NCBI GenBank assembly: GCA_002387325.1
Contig: DGIN01000037.1
Location: 377 to 11,737 of the forward strand
Source of the DNA: Bacteroidales bacterium UBA4621
Lineage (GTDB): Bacteria; Bacteroidota; Bacteroidia; Bacteroidales; Paludibacteraceae
DNA: 11,361 bases
Reading direction: 5' to 3'
Of the stretch, positions 1-7,651 are shown one piece after another. A program made the position numbers and the translations under genes. The notes under the pieces were generated by a model. It made no database searches and was not told where the DNA came from. It saw only the letters and a program-made list of their open reading frames with translations. The number at the start of each line of letters is the position of its first letter. Within the stretch, counting starts at the first letter, position 1.

Positions 1-25
1 CCCCAACCCCTCCAAAGGAGGGGCT
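1..25. repeat. Palindromic repeat in polA linker, copy 1
   Basis: Bases 7-23 form a perfect 7-bp stem, CCCCTCC and GGAGGGG, around an AAA loop. It is preceded by CCCCAA at the window edge. The repeat is read in frame within polA as a Pro/Lys/Gly-rich peptide (PTPPKEGL). It matches copy 2 at 118-143 in inverted orientation. Similar C-run/G-run palindromes are, as I recall, common between genes in Bacteroidota. A copy inside a coding frame recalls the Rickettsia palindromic elements. Confidence 0.7.
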
Positions 26-1478
26 CAATAGTACGGGCAAAAAGCAAAAAAACATAGAGCAGACACTGGATTTGTTTGCAGAGCCTGTTGAAGAAACTAT
101 ACCCGATACTGCAAGTACCCCCTCTTTGAGGGGGGCGGGGGAGTCGAAGGTTTCTGAGGCATCCCGCATAGCCGCCTATCTGCTCAATCCGGAGGTGTCG
201 TACAATCCCGATGTGCCGGTTGACTGGGCGGCCCTAAAAGCCGACAAGGCACTATGGAAACTCTACAATGATGTAGAACTGCCGCTTGTACCCGTACTGC
301 GTGAGATGGAGCAGGCGGGTGTGCGTATCGATGTAAACAAACTGCACGAAGCGGAGAAACAACTCACCGCCGAACTGATCGAGATAGAGAAACAGATCTA
401 TGCGCTTGCGGGCAAGGAGTTCAACATCAATTCGCCGCGGCAAGTGGGGGAACTGCTGTTTGACACCCTACAGTTGGACAGCAAAGCCAAGAAATCGAAG
501 ACGGGGCAATACACCACCTCGGAAGAGGTGCTGATTGGTCTGAAAGACAAGCATCCCATCGTTGGCAAGATACTTGATTACCGCGAACTGAAGAAACTGA
601 TTTCGACCTATATATCCACGCTGCCGAGTTATATAGATCCGCGGGACGGAAAGATACATACGACATACAATCAGACGGTTACAGCAACGGGGCGTCTCTC
701 GTCGTCGAACCCGAACCTGCAGAACCTGCCTATCCGTTCCGAGCGCGGAAAACTCATCAGGGAGGCGGTTATTCCAGATGATGGCTGCCTATTTCTCAGT
801 GCGGACTACTCACAGATAGAACTGCGTCTGCTGGCACATTTCTCGGGCGACACCCATCTGGTGGAGGCGTTCCGCGAGGGGCAGGATATTCACGCTGCCA
901 CAGCGGCAAAGATTTTCAACATTCCTATTGAGCAGGTTACGAAGGATCAGCGGCGGCGGGCAAAGACGGCTAACTTCGGCATTATATACGGTATCTCGGC
1001 ATTCGGTCTGTCGCAACAGTTGGATTGTCCGCGGAGCGAGGCCAAACAACTGATAGATGATTACTTTGCCGCTTTCCCCGGGGTGGTGCAATATATTGAG
1101 CAGCAGAAGGAACTGGCGCGGCAACGGGGCTATGCCGAGACACTCTTCGGGCGCAAACGCTACCTGCCCGACATACTCTCGCACAACGCCACCGTGCGTT
1201 CGTTTGCGGAGCGTAATGCCGTGAATGCGCCTATCCAAGGAACGGCCGCCGACATCATCAAGATAGCGATGGTGAGTATCCACCGCCGTTTGCACGAGGA
1301 AGGTATGAAGACGCAGATGATTATGCAGGTGCACGACGAATTGAACTTCAACGTACCTGTTGCCGAGGTGGAACGTGCCCGCACACTAGTGTTGGAGGAG
1401 ATGCAGGGAGTGGTATCGCTGTCGGTGCCGCTGATTGCGGACTGCGGCGTAGGGAAAAACTGGCTGGAGGCGCACTAA
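1..1478 (+). CDS. polA: DNA polymerase I, C-terminal part (5' end outside window)
   Basis: This is the polymerase end of a family A DNA polymerase, which fills gaps in repair and Okazaki-fragment maturation. The frame is open from base 3 to the TAA at 1476-1478, so the gene starts upstream. Motif A (DYSQIE) is at 804-821, with the catalytic Asp at 804-806. Motif B (RRRAKTANFGIIYG) is at 951-992, with the O-helix Lys and a discriminator Phe rather than Tyr. Motif C (VHDE) is at 1329-1340. Ahead of the palm is a low-complexity linker containing two palindromic repeats. After it, AAYLLNPE resembles part of the 3'-5' exonuclease domain. Only about 22 residues separate this from LYNDVELPL, against roughly 70 in E. 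coli Pol I, and no exo III YxxxD motif is visible there. Proofreading is therefore probably absent (inference). The gene converges on the V-ATPase operon. Confidence 0.96.
   Translation, partial: PTPPKEGLNSTGKKQKNIEQTLDLFAEPVEETIPDTASTPSLRGAGESKVSEASRIAAYLLNPEVSYNPDVPVDWAALKADKALWKLYNDVELPLVPVLREMEQAGVRIDVNKLHEAEKQLTAELIEIEKQIYALAGKEFNINSPRQVGELLFDTLQLDSKAKKSKTGQYTTSEEVLIGLKDKHPIVGKILDYRELKKLISTYISTLPSYIDPRDGKIHTTYNQTVTATGRLSSSNPNLQNLPIRSERGKLIREAVIPDDGCLFLSADYSQIELRLLAHFSGDTHLVEAFREGQDIHAATAAKIFNIPIEQVTKDQRRRAKTANFGIIYGISAFGLSQQLDCPRSEAKQLIDDYFAAFPGVVQYIEQQKELARQRGYAETLFGRKRYLPDILSHNATVRSFAERNAVNAPIQGTAADIIKIAMVSIHRRLHEEGMKTQMIMQVHDELNFNVPVAEVERARTLVLEEMQGVVSLSVPLIADCGVGKNWLEAH
116..143. repeat. 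Palindromic repeat in polA linker, copy 2 (inverted)
   Basis: Bases 118-134 form a perfect 7-bp stem, CCCCCTC and GAGGGGG, with a TTT loop. They are followed by GCGGGGGA. Read on the minus strand, the whole unit aligns with copy 1: a C-run, two bases, a C-run, the loop, then a G-run. In the polA frame it encodes TPSLRGAGES, a peptide unlike the surrounding protein. The two copies bracket about 90 bp of linker. Confidence 0.7.
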
Positions 1479-1555
1479 ACTAACGATTGATTTACACGAC
1501 GAGGATGTCTAATAAGTAAAAAAGAAAGCCTATTATTCAGAAAAAGACCGCTTTT

Positions 1556-1576
1556 GACGACGCGAGACGCGTCGTC
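1556..1576. repeat. Perfect palindrome in the polA-atpK gap
   Basis: Nine bases, GACGACGCG (1556-1564), are perfectly complementary to CGCGTCGTC (1568-1576) across an AGA loop. The GC-rich stem would be very stable in RNA from either strand. No T-tract follows it on either strand, so it is not a standard intrinsic terminator on its own. It could still help end polA transcription or be a dispersed repeat copy. Confidence 0.6.
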
Positions 1577-1597
1577 TCCATACCCAAGAGCATAATA

Positions 1598-1632
1598 AAA
1601 GAGACTGCCTGCACTTGTCAGACAGTCTCTTT
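1598..1632 (-). terminator. Probable terminator of the V-ATPase operon, possibly bidirectional
   Basis: The arms 1598-1611 and 1619-1632 pair over 14 positions with one mismatch (AAAGAGACTG against CAGTCTCTTT, then CTG against CAG), with a 7-nt loop. On the minus strand the stem ends in CTCTTTTATTAT, a short U-tract 22 bp after the atpK stop codon. That fits the end of the operon. On the plus strand the tract is only TTT, so polA termination here would be weaker. Confidence 0.75.
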
Positions 1633-1654
1633 CATATCGAGAAAAAAATCAGAA

Positions 1655-2080
1655 TTAAATCATCAATGCAGCAACCAACGACAAAATAGCATAGAACTCA
1701 GGAAGAGCGGCATAAATCATCGTGTTGGTTTGTACGTCATGGCCTGCAGCGATACCTGCGATACCATTGGCGCAGACCTGTCCCTGACGGATACCCGAAA
1801 AGAGACAAACCAAGCCAACTGCCAGACCGACAGCAAAAAACATTGCGCCTTGTTCAGCAAAAAGCGATCGTTTGCCCATCCACATCAGGAAAGCCACGAA
1901 GCCATACAACCCCTGCGTAGCAGGAAGAGCGGACAGAATCATATAACTGCTTGATTTGTCTTTGTTCTTTTTGAGCGCACCCTCTGCAGCCTTACCTGCG
2001 ATTGTGGTACCATAGGAAGAACCGATTCCGGCGAGACCCAACATCAGTCCCCAACCGAGATAACCTAAAATTTCGTTCAT
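1655..2080 (-). CDS. atpK: V-type ATPase subunit K (membrane rotor ring proteolipid)
   Basis: This is the ion-carrying proteolipid that forms the rotating membrane ring. Its 141 residues hold four hydrophobic helices, that is two fused hairpins (about residues 5-29, 46-68, 79-97 and 121-141). The second hairpin has the essential carboxylate Glu128 in AALPEFYAIL. The first has ALPATQGLYGF instead of a second carboxylate. Leu52, Thr55, Gln56, Gln99 and Glu128 match the order and close to the spacing of the Na+ ligands of Enterococcus hirae NtpK (Leu61, Thr64, Gln65, Gln110, Glu139). Sodium specificity is inferred from this. It is the last gene of the operon, 74 bp after atpI. That is the longest spacer within the cluster and it holds a 9-bp-period repeat. 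The ring needs many copies per complex, so separate control at this spacer would make sense. Confidence 0.95.
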   Translation of the reverse strand: MNEILGYLGWGLMLGLAGIGSSYGTTIAGKAAEGALKKNKDKSSSYMILSALPATQGLYGFVAFLMWMGKRSLFAEQGAMFFAVGLAVGLVCLFSGIRQGQVCANGIAGIAAGHDVQTNTMIYAALPEFYAILSLVAALMI

Positions 2081-2115
2081 AAGTGTATTGTTTTTTATTT
2101 GTTTATTATTTTTGC

Positions 2116-2151
2116 AGTAAAGTCCTTAAGGTCTTTAGGGACATCAGGGAC
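2116..2151 (-). repeat. 9-bp-period degenerate tandem repeat between atpI and atpK
   Basis: Read on the minus strand there are four 9-bp units from 2151 downward. The first two are GTCCCTGAT and GTCCCTAAA. The next two diverge to the form GACYTTAMK. Units 2-4 also form an imperfect palindrome centred on CCTTAAGG (2119-2136), AAAG-A-CCTTAAGG-A-CTTT. The array lies in the only long intercistronic gap before the highly expressed ring subunit. It may affect transcript stability or be a dispersed repeat. Confidence 0.55.
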
Positions 2152-2154
2152 GAT

Positions 2155-3918
2155 TTATTTCTTAAACGGCTGGTAGAGTGTACCTTTGCCTTCATAACCT
2201 GAGTTTTTGAAATATTCCACGAAACTCAGACGCAGGGGGTGTACAAACGCACCCAGTGCGGACATAGCAAGATTGAGTGCATGCCCAATCAGCAGAATGA
2301 TAACAAAAGGCAGCCATTGCCATGTTGGTTCAGTGCCAAGCACCATATTTGCCAGATTATTGAACGCTCCACCGAGCATACCACCAGCCAAACCGAGTGC
2401 GTAGAGACGGATATATGACAATACATCGCCCAAAATACCCGTAGCCATATTATAGGTATCCCACAAGCCTGCACCAATGTTAATCAGCGGATTACGTCCC
2501 GGCTTGTTGAATATATAGATACCCAAAGCCGAGACTGCGGCAATACCGATGAGCAGCCATTCGGTAACCTCCTCAGGGAAGAGGTGCGTCATACCGAGCA
2601 GCAGAACAATCAGTCCGCCGACAATGAGCAAGAGCCACCCCCAAGTGGAGATATTCTCCTTGAAACCAAAGCGTCTGGTATAACAAACAGCCTTGATTAC
2701 CATCGCCAAACAGATATGGAACACGCCAATGCAAAGTGCCATAACCATCTGAATATCATACGAAGAGCCTGCTATTTCGACATTACCTTTTATCATTACA
2801 GATTTGAGTGCTTCCGGCACCCACGATGCCGTATAAAGGTCAATGCCAAAGAATGTCCCCAAGAAGAAACCGATAACAGCCGTACCGACACCCAGCGTAG
2901 TGATGATAGGTCCGAGTCCCTCGAACATCTGTATCTTGAGTTTGCCTTTCGAAATAAGGATACCTATCAATATAAGGAGTAATCCGTAGCCGCAGTCGCC
3001 CATACAGATGGCGAAGAACAGCAGGAAGAACGGTCCGAGAATAGGCGTGGGGTCGAACTCGCCGTAAGACGGCCAACCATACATACCTGTTAGGCACTCG
3101 AACATCTTGGTAAAGCGGTTGTTGTGCAGTTTGATAGGCGTGTTGTCCGTCTCGGTGGGGTCTTCTTCTTGATAGTAAACGCTCTGCTGCTCAAGGAGTT
3201 GGTTGAGTTCCTGCTCTTTATCAATAGGACAGAAACCTTCGAGGAGTTTCAAACTGCCTTCGGCAATGGTATCCGTATTGAGCGTAACACGCTGCCAGTC
3301 AATCTGATGAAGTGTATCTTGCAGTTCGTCTTTCTGTTTCTGCAGGTTCTCTTTTGCCCAAAGTTCGATGCGTGCATTTTGCGCTACCAGCAAGCCATTG
3401 AGCCCATCAATGTCCTTTTGCAAGTCAGTTGCCGATTTCTCGTTAAGCGTCTGTTGCTGACAGAAATCCGGTAACTCGGCAGGTGTCTCCCCTGCTTTGA
3501 CTACCTGTACGAAATAGGTAGTTGAACCGATGGTGGTAAGGGCTATACCCCACTCCTCCGAGAACTTCGACTTGGCACATGTATAGTAGCGCAACTCGTA
3601 GCCCGCTTGGCGCAATTCGGCAATACGCTCTGCCGAGAAATCGCCCCAAACAGCCATACGTTCCGCTTCCTTGCGTGTAGCGGCAATACGCTGTTCGATA
3701 TTGGCTTTCTCCTGCAAGAGTTGGTCGGGTGCCCCCTGTGCGATAGTCTTTTTGAGCAAGTCGGCTTTCTGCAAGAGTGCCTGCAAATGTTCGTCGTTGA
3801 CTACGCCTGCGGCTTTCTCCGTGATATGCACCACACCAAGATTGCGCAGTTGCTCAAGGAACGTCTCATAGTCGCGATGAAACACCAAGAAGGTGTATTT
3901 CTTCATTTGTGTAATCAT
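2155..3918 (-). CDS. atpI: V-type ATPase subunit I (a-subunit, stator of the membrane motor)
   Basis: Subunit I carries the ion half-channels and connects the peripheral stalks to the membrane motor. The protein has 587 residues. About 1-280 form a soluble arm with a coiled-coil region (roughly 45-90 and 155-205), and about 290-560 form the membrane domain with around seven hydrophobic helices. SYIRLYALGLAGG (502-513) contains Arg504, the expected conserved arginine that interacts with the rotor glutamate. GHALNLAMSALGAFVHPLRL (545-564) is the conserved final helix region. Its ATG overlaps the atpD stop codon as ATGA, so translation is probably coupled. A second in-frame ATG at codon 5 (MKKYTFL) is an equally reasonable start. 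A size near 590 residues is normal for bacterial homologues. Confidence 0.96.
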   Translation of the reverse strand: MITQMKKYTFLVFHRDYETFLEQLRNLGVVHITEKAAGVVNDEHLQALLQKADLLKKTIAQGAPDQLLQEKANIEQRIAATRKEAERMAVWGDFSAERIAELRQAGYELRYYTCAKSKFSEEWGIALTTIGSTTYFVQVVKAGETPAELPDFCQQQTLNEKSATDLQKDIDGLNGLLVAQNARIELWAKENLQKQKDELQDTLHQIDWQRVTLNTDTIAEGSLKLLEGFCPIDKEQELNQLLEQQSVYYQEEDPTETDNTPIKLHNNRFTKMFECLTGMYGWPSYGEFDPTPILGPFFLLFFAICMGDCGYGLLLILIGILISKGKLKIQMFEGLGPIITTLGVGTAVIGFFLGTFFGIDLYTASWVPEALKSVMIKGNVEIAGSSYDIQMVMALCIGVFHICLAMVIKAVCYTRRFGFKENISTWGWLLLIVGGLIVLLLGMTHLFPEEVTEWLLIGIAAVSALGIYIFNKPGRNPLINIGAGLWDTYNMATGILGDVLSYIRLYALGLAGGMLGGAFNNLANMVLGTEPTWQWLPFVIILLIGHALNLAMSALGAFVHPLRLSFVEYFKNSGYEGKGTLYQPFKK

Positions 3919-4538
3919 ACAGCAGGCTCCCTTTCTTGTTTTTCACGGGCTTCCGCCTCGCGTTTAGCTTTTACTATCTTTTGGCTTGACTTGGAGAGGT
4001 TCTCCTCATCTTCCATAAAGCGTTTGATTTTGCGAATGGCGTCCTGATAGCCCGGAATCTGCACTTTCTCAAAAAGATTTACCTTCTGAGTGGTCTTCTT
4101 GCGGGCATACTCCAGCAAGTCCACTTTGCGGCGCACAAACTCCTGCCGGATACCGACATCGGCAATCGCCTTGAGTTGCTCAAATCCGTCAGCAAACCAT
4201 TTCGGGCTGGAGAACAGACTGAAATCCTTGGTGGAATAGACCACCTCTTCCAATACGGGGATACGCACGCCCGCAATTTTCTTGACAGACATCCGCACAT
4301 CGTCCACATGGATAAGGGTAGTATCAAATTCCCCCCATAGAGCAAGCATCCGGTCATAATCCTTAATGCGGCGGTTGACCTCCTCATCAAGTTCGGCAAT
4401 CTCTTTCTTGGCTTTTTTCACCTCGAGACGGAGTGCCGACTCTTTGCTCTGAAGCGTTGGAAGGGTGCGCTGCCGCATCTTGAGATTTTTCTCAAGTACC
4501 TGCAAGGATGTTTTGTTATATTGAAACTGAATAGCCAT
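3915..4538 (-). CDS. atpD: V-type ATPase subunit D (central rotor shaft)
   Basis: Subunit D is the coiled-coil axle that couples ATP hydrolysis in the A/B head to ring rotation. The 207-residue protein opens with FQYNKTSLQVLEKNLKMRQR, typical of the family, followed by a long heptad-like Lys/Glu helix (about 10-65). A second long helix runs from about 125 to 200, and the charged C-terminal tail ends in REPAV. The middle section (about 75-120) is the non-coiled tip. The ATG at 4538 lies 5 bp after the atpB stop, and the 3' end overlaps atpI by 4 bp. No subunit F gene, the usual partner of D in archaeal-type complexes, is visible in the operon. Confidence 0.94.
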   Translation of the reverse strand: MAIQFQYNKTSLQVLEKNLKMRQRTLPTLQSKESALRLEVKKAKKEIAELDEEVNRRIKDYDRMLALWGEFDTTLIHVDDVRMSVKKIAGVRIPVLEEVVYSTKDFSLFSSPKWFADGFEQLKAIADVGIRQEFVRRKVDLLEYARKKTTQKVNLFEKVQIPGYQDAIRKIKRFMEDEENLSKSSQKIVKAKREAEAREKQEREPAV

Positions 4539-4543
4539 AAAAT

Positions 4544-5872
4544 TTATGCTTTCTTCCAGTATTTTTCAACCAATGCTTGTTTGATATTGACCTCTTCAGG
4601 TTTGAAATATTTGGCAAAGAGCGCCCATGCAACGTCCAGCATCTGTGTGGTGTTGATATTGACATCGATAGCCAAAATCTCACGCGAGTAGTCTTTGGCG
4701 AATGCCAGGCAACGCTCATCGTAGTCGGTAAGGTCGAAACCGTTTTCTTTCTTGGTTTTGGCATTGGCAGCATCGGCATACAAGCGAACTGCGGCATTCA
4801 TTACCTGAGGATGATCTTCGCGTGTTTTCTTTCCCGCAACCAATTGTTTCAAACGCGACAACGAGCGGAACGGGTCAACAATAACCTTTCCGATGTCAGA
4901 GTCACGACGCAGGTACAACTGCCCCTCGGTGATATAACCTGTGTTATCAGGAATAGCGTGCGTAATGTCGCCGCCCGAAAGGGTCGTAACAGCGATGATG
5001 GTGATACTTCCGCCACCTGCTTCATAGGGGAACTGCACAGCCTTCTCGTAAATCTTTGCCAAATCGGAATAGAGCGAACCCGGCATAGAGTCCTTGCTCG
5101 GAATCTGGTCCATACGGTTGCTGACGATAGCCAGCGCATCGGCATACAGCGTCATATCAGTCAGCAGAACCAGCACCTTCTCATGCTTCTGCACAGCGAA
5201 ATACTCTGCTGCCGTCAATGCCATATCAGGGATAAGCAGACGCTCTACAGGCGGGTTCTCGGTGGTGTTCACAAACGACACGATACGGTCGAGCACACCT
5301 GCATTGGAGAACACGTTCTTGAAATAGAGGTAATCATCGTTGGTCAGACCCATACCGCCCAAGATAATCTTGTCTGCCTCTGCACGCAACGCCACGTTAG
5401 CCATCACTTGGTTGTACGGCTGGTCGGGGTCGGCAAAGAACGGAATCTTCTGACCGGAAACGAGGGTGTTGTTCAAGTCGATACCCGCAATACCTGTAGC
5501 AATCAGTTCCGATGGTTGCTTACGACGCACAGGGTTCACACTCGGACCGCCAATCTCCACTTCCTCGCCTTCCACTGCCGGTCCGCCGTCAATAGGTTCG
5601 CCATAGGCGTTGAAGAAACGTCCGGCGAGTTGGTCGCTCACGCGCAGCGACGGAGCCTTACCCAAGAATACCACTTCGGCGTTGGTGGGGATACCCTCCG
5701 TACCCTCAAACACCTGGAGCGTAACATCATCGCCCATAATCTTAACGACCTGGGCAAGTTTGCCGTTTACGGTAGCGAGTTCATCGTTACCCACCCCCTC
5801 GGCTTTCAGCGAGCAAGTTGCTTTGGTGATAGCCGTAATCTTGGTGTAAATCTTTTGAAATGCTTTTGCCAT
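4544..5872 (-). CDS. atpB: V-type ATPase subunit B (non-catalytic head subunit)
   Basis: Subunit B alternates with A in the hexameric head and lends an arginine to the catalytic site without having a catalytic P-loop of its own. Its 442 residues include GQKIPFFADPDQPYNQ where A subunits have a Walker A motif, confirming it as B. Other conserved blocks are IPDMALTAAEYFA, the DMTLYADALAIVSN helix, GSLYSDLAKIYEKA, and the DITHAIPDNTGYITEGQLYL segment before the C-terminal helical domain. The length is close to the roughly 435-460 residues usual for bacterial B subunits. The ATG lies 5 bp after the atpA stop and the gene ends 5 bp before atpD, as expected in a tight operon. Confidence 0.97.
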   Translation of the reverse strand: MAKAFQKIYTKITAITKATCSLKAEGVGNDELATVNGKLAQVVKIMGDDVTLQVFEGTEGIPTNAEVVFLGKAPSLRVSDQLAGRFFNAYGEPIDGGPAVEGEEVEIGGPSVNPVRRKQPSELIATGIAGIDLNNTLVSGQKIPFFADPDQPYNQVMANVALRAEADKIILGGMGLTNDDYLYFKNVFSNAGVLDRIVSFVNTTENPPVERLLIPDMALTAAEYFAVQKHEKVLVLLTDMTLYADALAIVSNRMDQIPSKDSMPGSLYSDLAKIYEKAVQFPYEAGGGSITIIAVTTLSGGDITHAIPDNTGYITEGQLYLRRDSDIGKVIVDPFRSLSRLKQLVAGKKTREDHPQVMNAAVRLYADAANAKTKKENGFDLTDYDERCLAFAKDYSREILAIDVNINTTQMLDVAWALFAKYFKPEEVNIKQALVEKYWKKA

Positions 5873-5877
5873 AGTCG

Positions 5878-7635
5878 TTATGCTTTTATCTGTTTCTCAG
5901 CCAATAAATCGTTCAGTTTCTTTTGGTATTCCTCGAACTCAGCAGAGTGAAACTCACTGTAGTTCATCTGTTTGCAAAGGTTGATGACGCGCTTGAAATA
6001 CTCGCTCACGTCCAGAAAGTTCTGGAAGTCATAGTCATGTTTGCAAATATCCATCACCAGATTGAGCATATACTCCTGACGCTCCAGCGGGCAAACGGCA
6101 TCAATCTTGTCGAATGCGTCCTGCTGGAGAATCACAAAGTCAATCACCTCCGATTTCCAGAACTCCTCATGGTAATCCACGGGCACGCCGTCATCACCCA
6201 GGATGTTTATCTGCTCCTGAATCTCCTTGCCGCGTTGCAGGTAGGTCTTCATATCGTTCACCTTCCCGAGCCAGTCCTTGTCAATCAAGTTGGAGATATA
6301 CTCCTCAAACTCAGGGTATTCGATATATTTCGAGTACGAGTCAATCGGGTTCACGGCAGGGTAACGTTTGCGGTCGGCACGGTTCTGCTCCAAGGCATAG
6401 AAACAACGCGCCACCTTCTTCGTACCCTCCGTCACAGGCTCTTTCAGGTTACCGCCGGCAGGCGAAACCGTACCGAGGAACGTCACCGAACCGGTCTTGC
6501 CGTTGTTCAGATATACGTATCCCGCGCGTGCATAGAATGCACCAATGATTGCCGACAAGTCCATCGGGAAAGCGTCCTGACCGGGCAACTCTTCCAGACG
6601 GTTTGACATCTCACGCAACGCCTGTGCCCAACGGCTCGTCGAGTCCGCCATCAGCAACACGCGCAATCCCATCGAACGGTAGTATTCCGCAATCGTCATG
6701 GACGTATAAACCGACGCCTCACGCGAAGCCACAGGCATGTTCGACGTGTTGGCGATGATGATAGTACGCTCCATCAACTTGCGCCCTGTGTGCGGGTCCA
6801 CCAATTCGGGGAACTCCGTAAAGGTCTCCACCACCTCGTTGGCACGCTCACCGCAGGCAGCGATAATCACGATATCCGCCTCGGCTTGTTTGGAAATAGC
6901 ATGTTGAAGCACCGTCTTACCCGTACCGAAAGGGCCGGGGATAAAGCCCGTACCGCCCTCGCAAATAGGGTTCGCCGTATCTATTGTGCGCACACCGGTC
7001 TCCAGCAGTTTGAATGGACGCGGCTTGCTCTTGTATGCTAGAATCGCCTTCTTCACCGGCCATTTCTGCACCATCGTCACGTTGTGGTCGTTGCCATCGG
7101 CATCGGTCAGCACGGCGATAGTATCCAAAATCTTGTACTCGCCTGCGGGTACAATGCTCTTCACTGTATATTCGCCCTCGAACACAAACGGCACCATAAT
7201 CTTGTGTGGCTGGTGGTTCTCGTCCACCTCGCCGAGCCAAGCGGCAGCCTCCACCTTGTCGCCCACCTTGGCAATAGGCTCAAACTTCCATAGTTTCTCT
7301 TTGTCGAGCGGGAAATTATACTCACCACGCTTCAAGAACACGCCAGTTAGTTTGTTCAGGTCATTCTGTAAGCCGTCATAATTGCGGCTCAACAAACCTG
7401 GACCGAGCGTAACCTCGAGCATGTGCCCGGTAAACTCTACCATATTGCCGACTTTCAGCCCGCGCGTCGATTCAAATACCTGCGCATAGACATTGTCGCC
7501 AATCACTTTGATGACCTCTGCCATCAGTTTGGTATCACCCAGCGTGATGTAGCAGATTTCGTTTTGTGCGACAGGACCATCCACTCCCACCGTCACCAGG
7601 TTAGCGATGATACCTTTTACTTTTCCTGTTGTCAT
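5878..7635 (-). CDS. atpA: V-type ATPase subunit A (catalytic head subunit)
   Basis: Subunit A hydrolyses or makes ATP in the V1 head. The 585-residue protein has the N-terminal beta-barrel (MTTGKVKGIIANLVTVGVDG), then the bulge domain found only in A subunits (about 110-190). The Walker A motif GPFGTGKT is at 234-241, the catalytic glutamate is in ACGERANEV (Glu263), and a Walker B-like LLMADSTSRWAQA ends near 339. A C-terminal helical domain follows. The length is normal for the family and no key residue is missing. The ATG at 7635 lies 16 bp after the restriction-gene stop, preceded by TAAGAT with no strong Shine-Dalgarno. In the usual operon order it should follow DUF2764 directly. Here about 1.9 kb of foreign-looking sequence separates the two. 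Confidence 0.98.
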   Translation of the reverse strand: MTTGKVKGIIANLVTVGVDGPVAQNEICYITLGDTKLMAEVIKVIGDNVYAQVFESTRGLKVGNMVEFTGHMLEVTLGPGLLSRNYDGLQNDLNKLTGVFLKRGEYNFPLDKEKLWKFEPIAKVGDKVEAAAWLGEVDENHQPHKIMVPFVFEGEYTVKSIVPAGEYKILDTIAVLTDADGNDHNVTMVQKWPVKKAILAYKSKPRPFKLLETGVRTIDTANPICEGGTGFIPGPFGTGKTVLQHAISKQAEADIVIIAACGERANEVVETFTEFPELVDPHTGRKLMERTIIIANTSNMPVASREASVYTSMTIAEYYRSMGLRVLLMADSTSRWAQALREMSNRLEELPGQDAFPMDLSAIIGAFYARAGYVYLNNGKTGSVTFLGTVSPAGGNLKEPVTEGTKKVARCFYALEQNRADRKRYPAVNPIDSYSKYIEYPEFEEYISNLIDKDWLGKVNDMKTYLQRGKEIQEQINILGDDGVPVDYHEEFWKSEVIDFVILQQDAFDKIDAVCPLERQEYMLNLVMDICKHDYDFQNFLDVSEYFKRVINLCKQMNYSEFHSAEFEEYQKKLNDLLAEKQIKA

Positions 7636-7651
7636 ATCTTATAACATTGTT

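Noticed and set aside
72..1478. polA fragment starting at the TTG at 72
   Set aside because: The frame is open without a stop to the left window edge, and the motifs are those of an internal Pol I segment. The true start is outside the window.
1556..1576. Rho-independent terminator for polA
   Set aside because: The stem is strong but lacks a following T-tract on either strand. It is listed as a palindrome instead, and the hairpin at 1598-1632 is the better terminator.
4577..5950. Long plus-strand open frame opposite atpB
   Set aside because: It is entirely antisense to a strongly conserved ATPase gene and its translation has no recognisable domain. It arises from the codon pattern of the real gene. 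The same applies to 2584-2982, 3607-4047, 5923-6606, 9573-10280 and 10382-10936.
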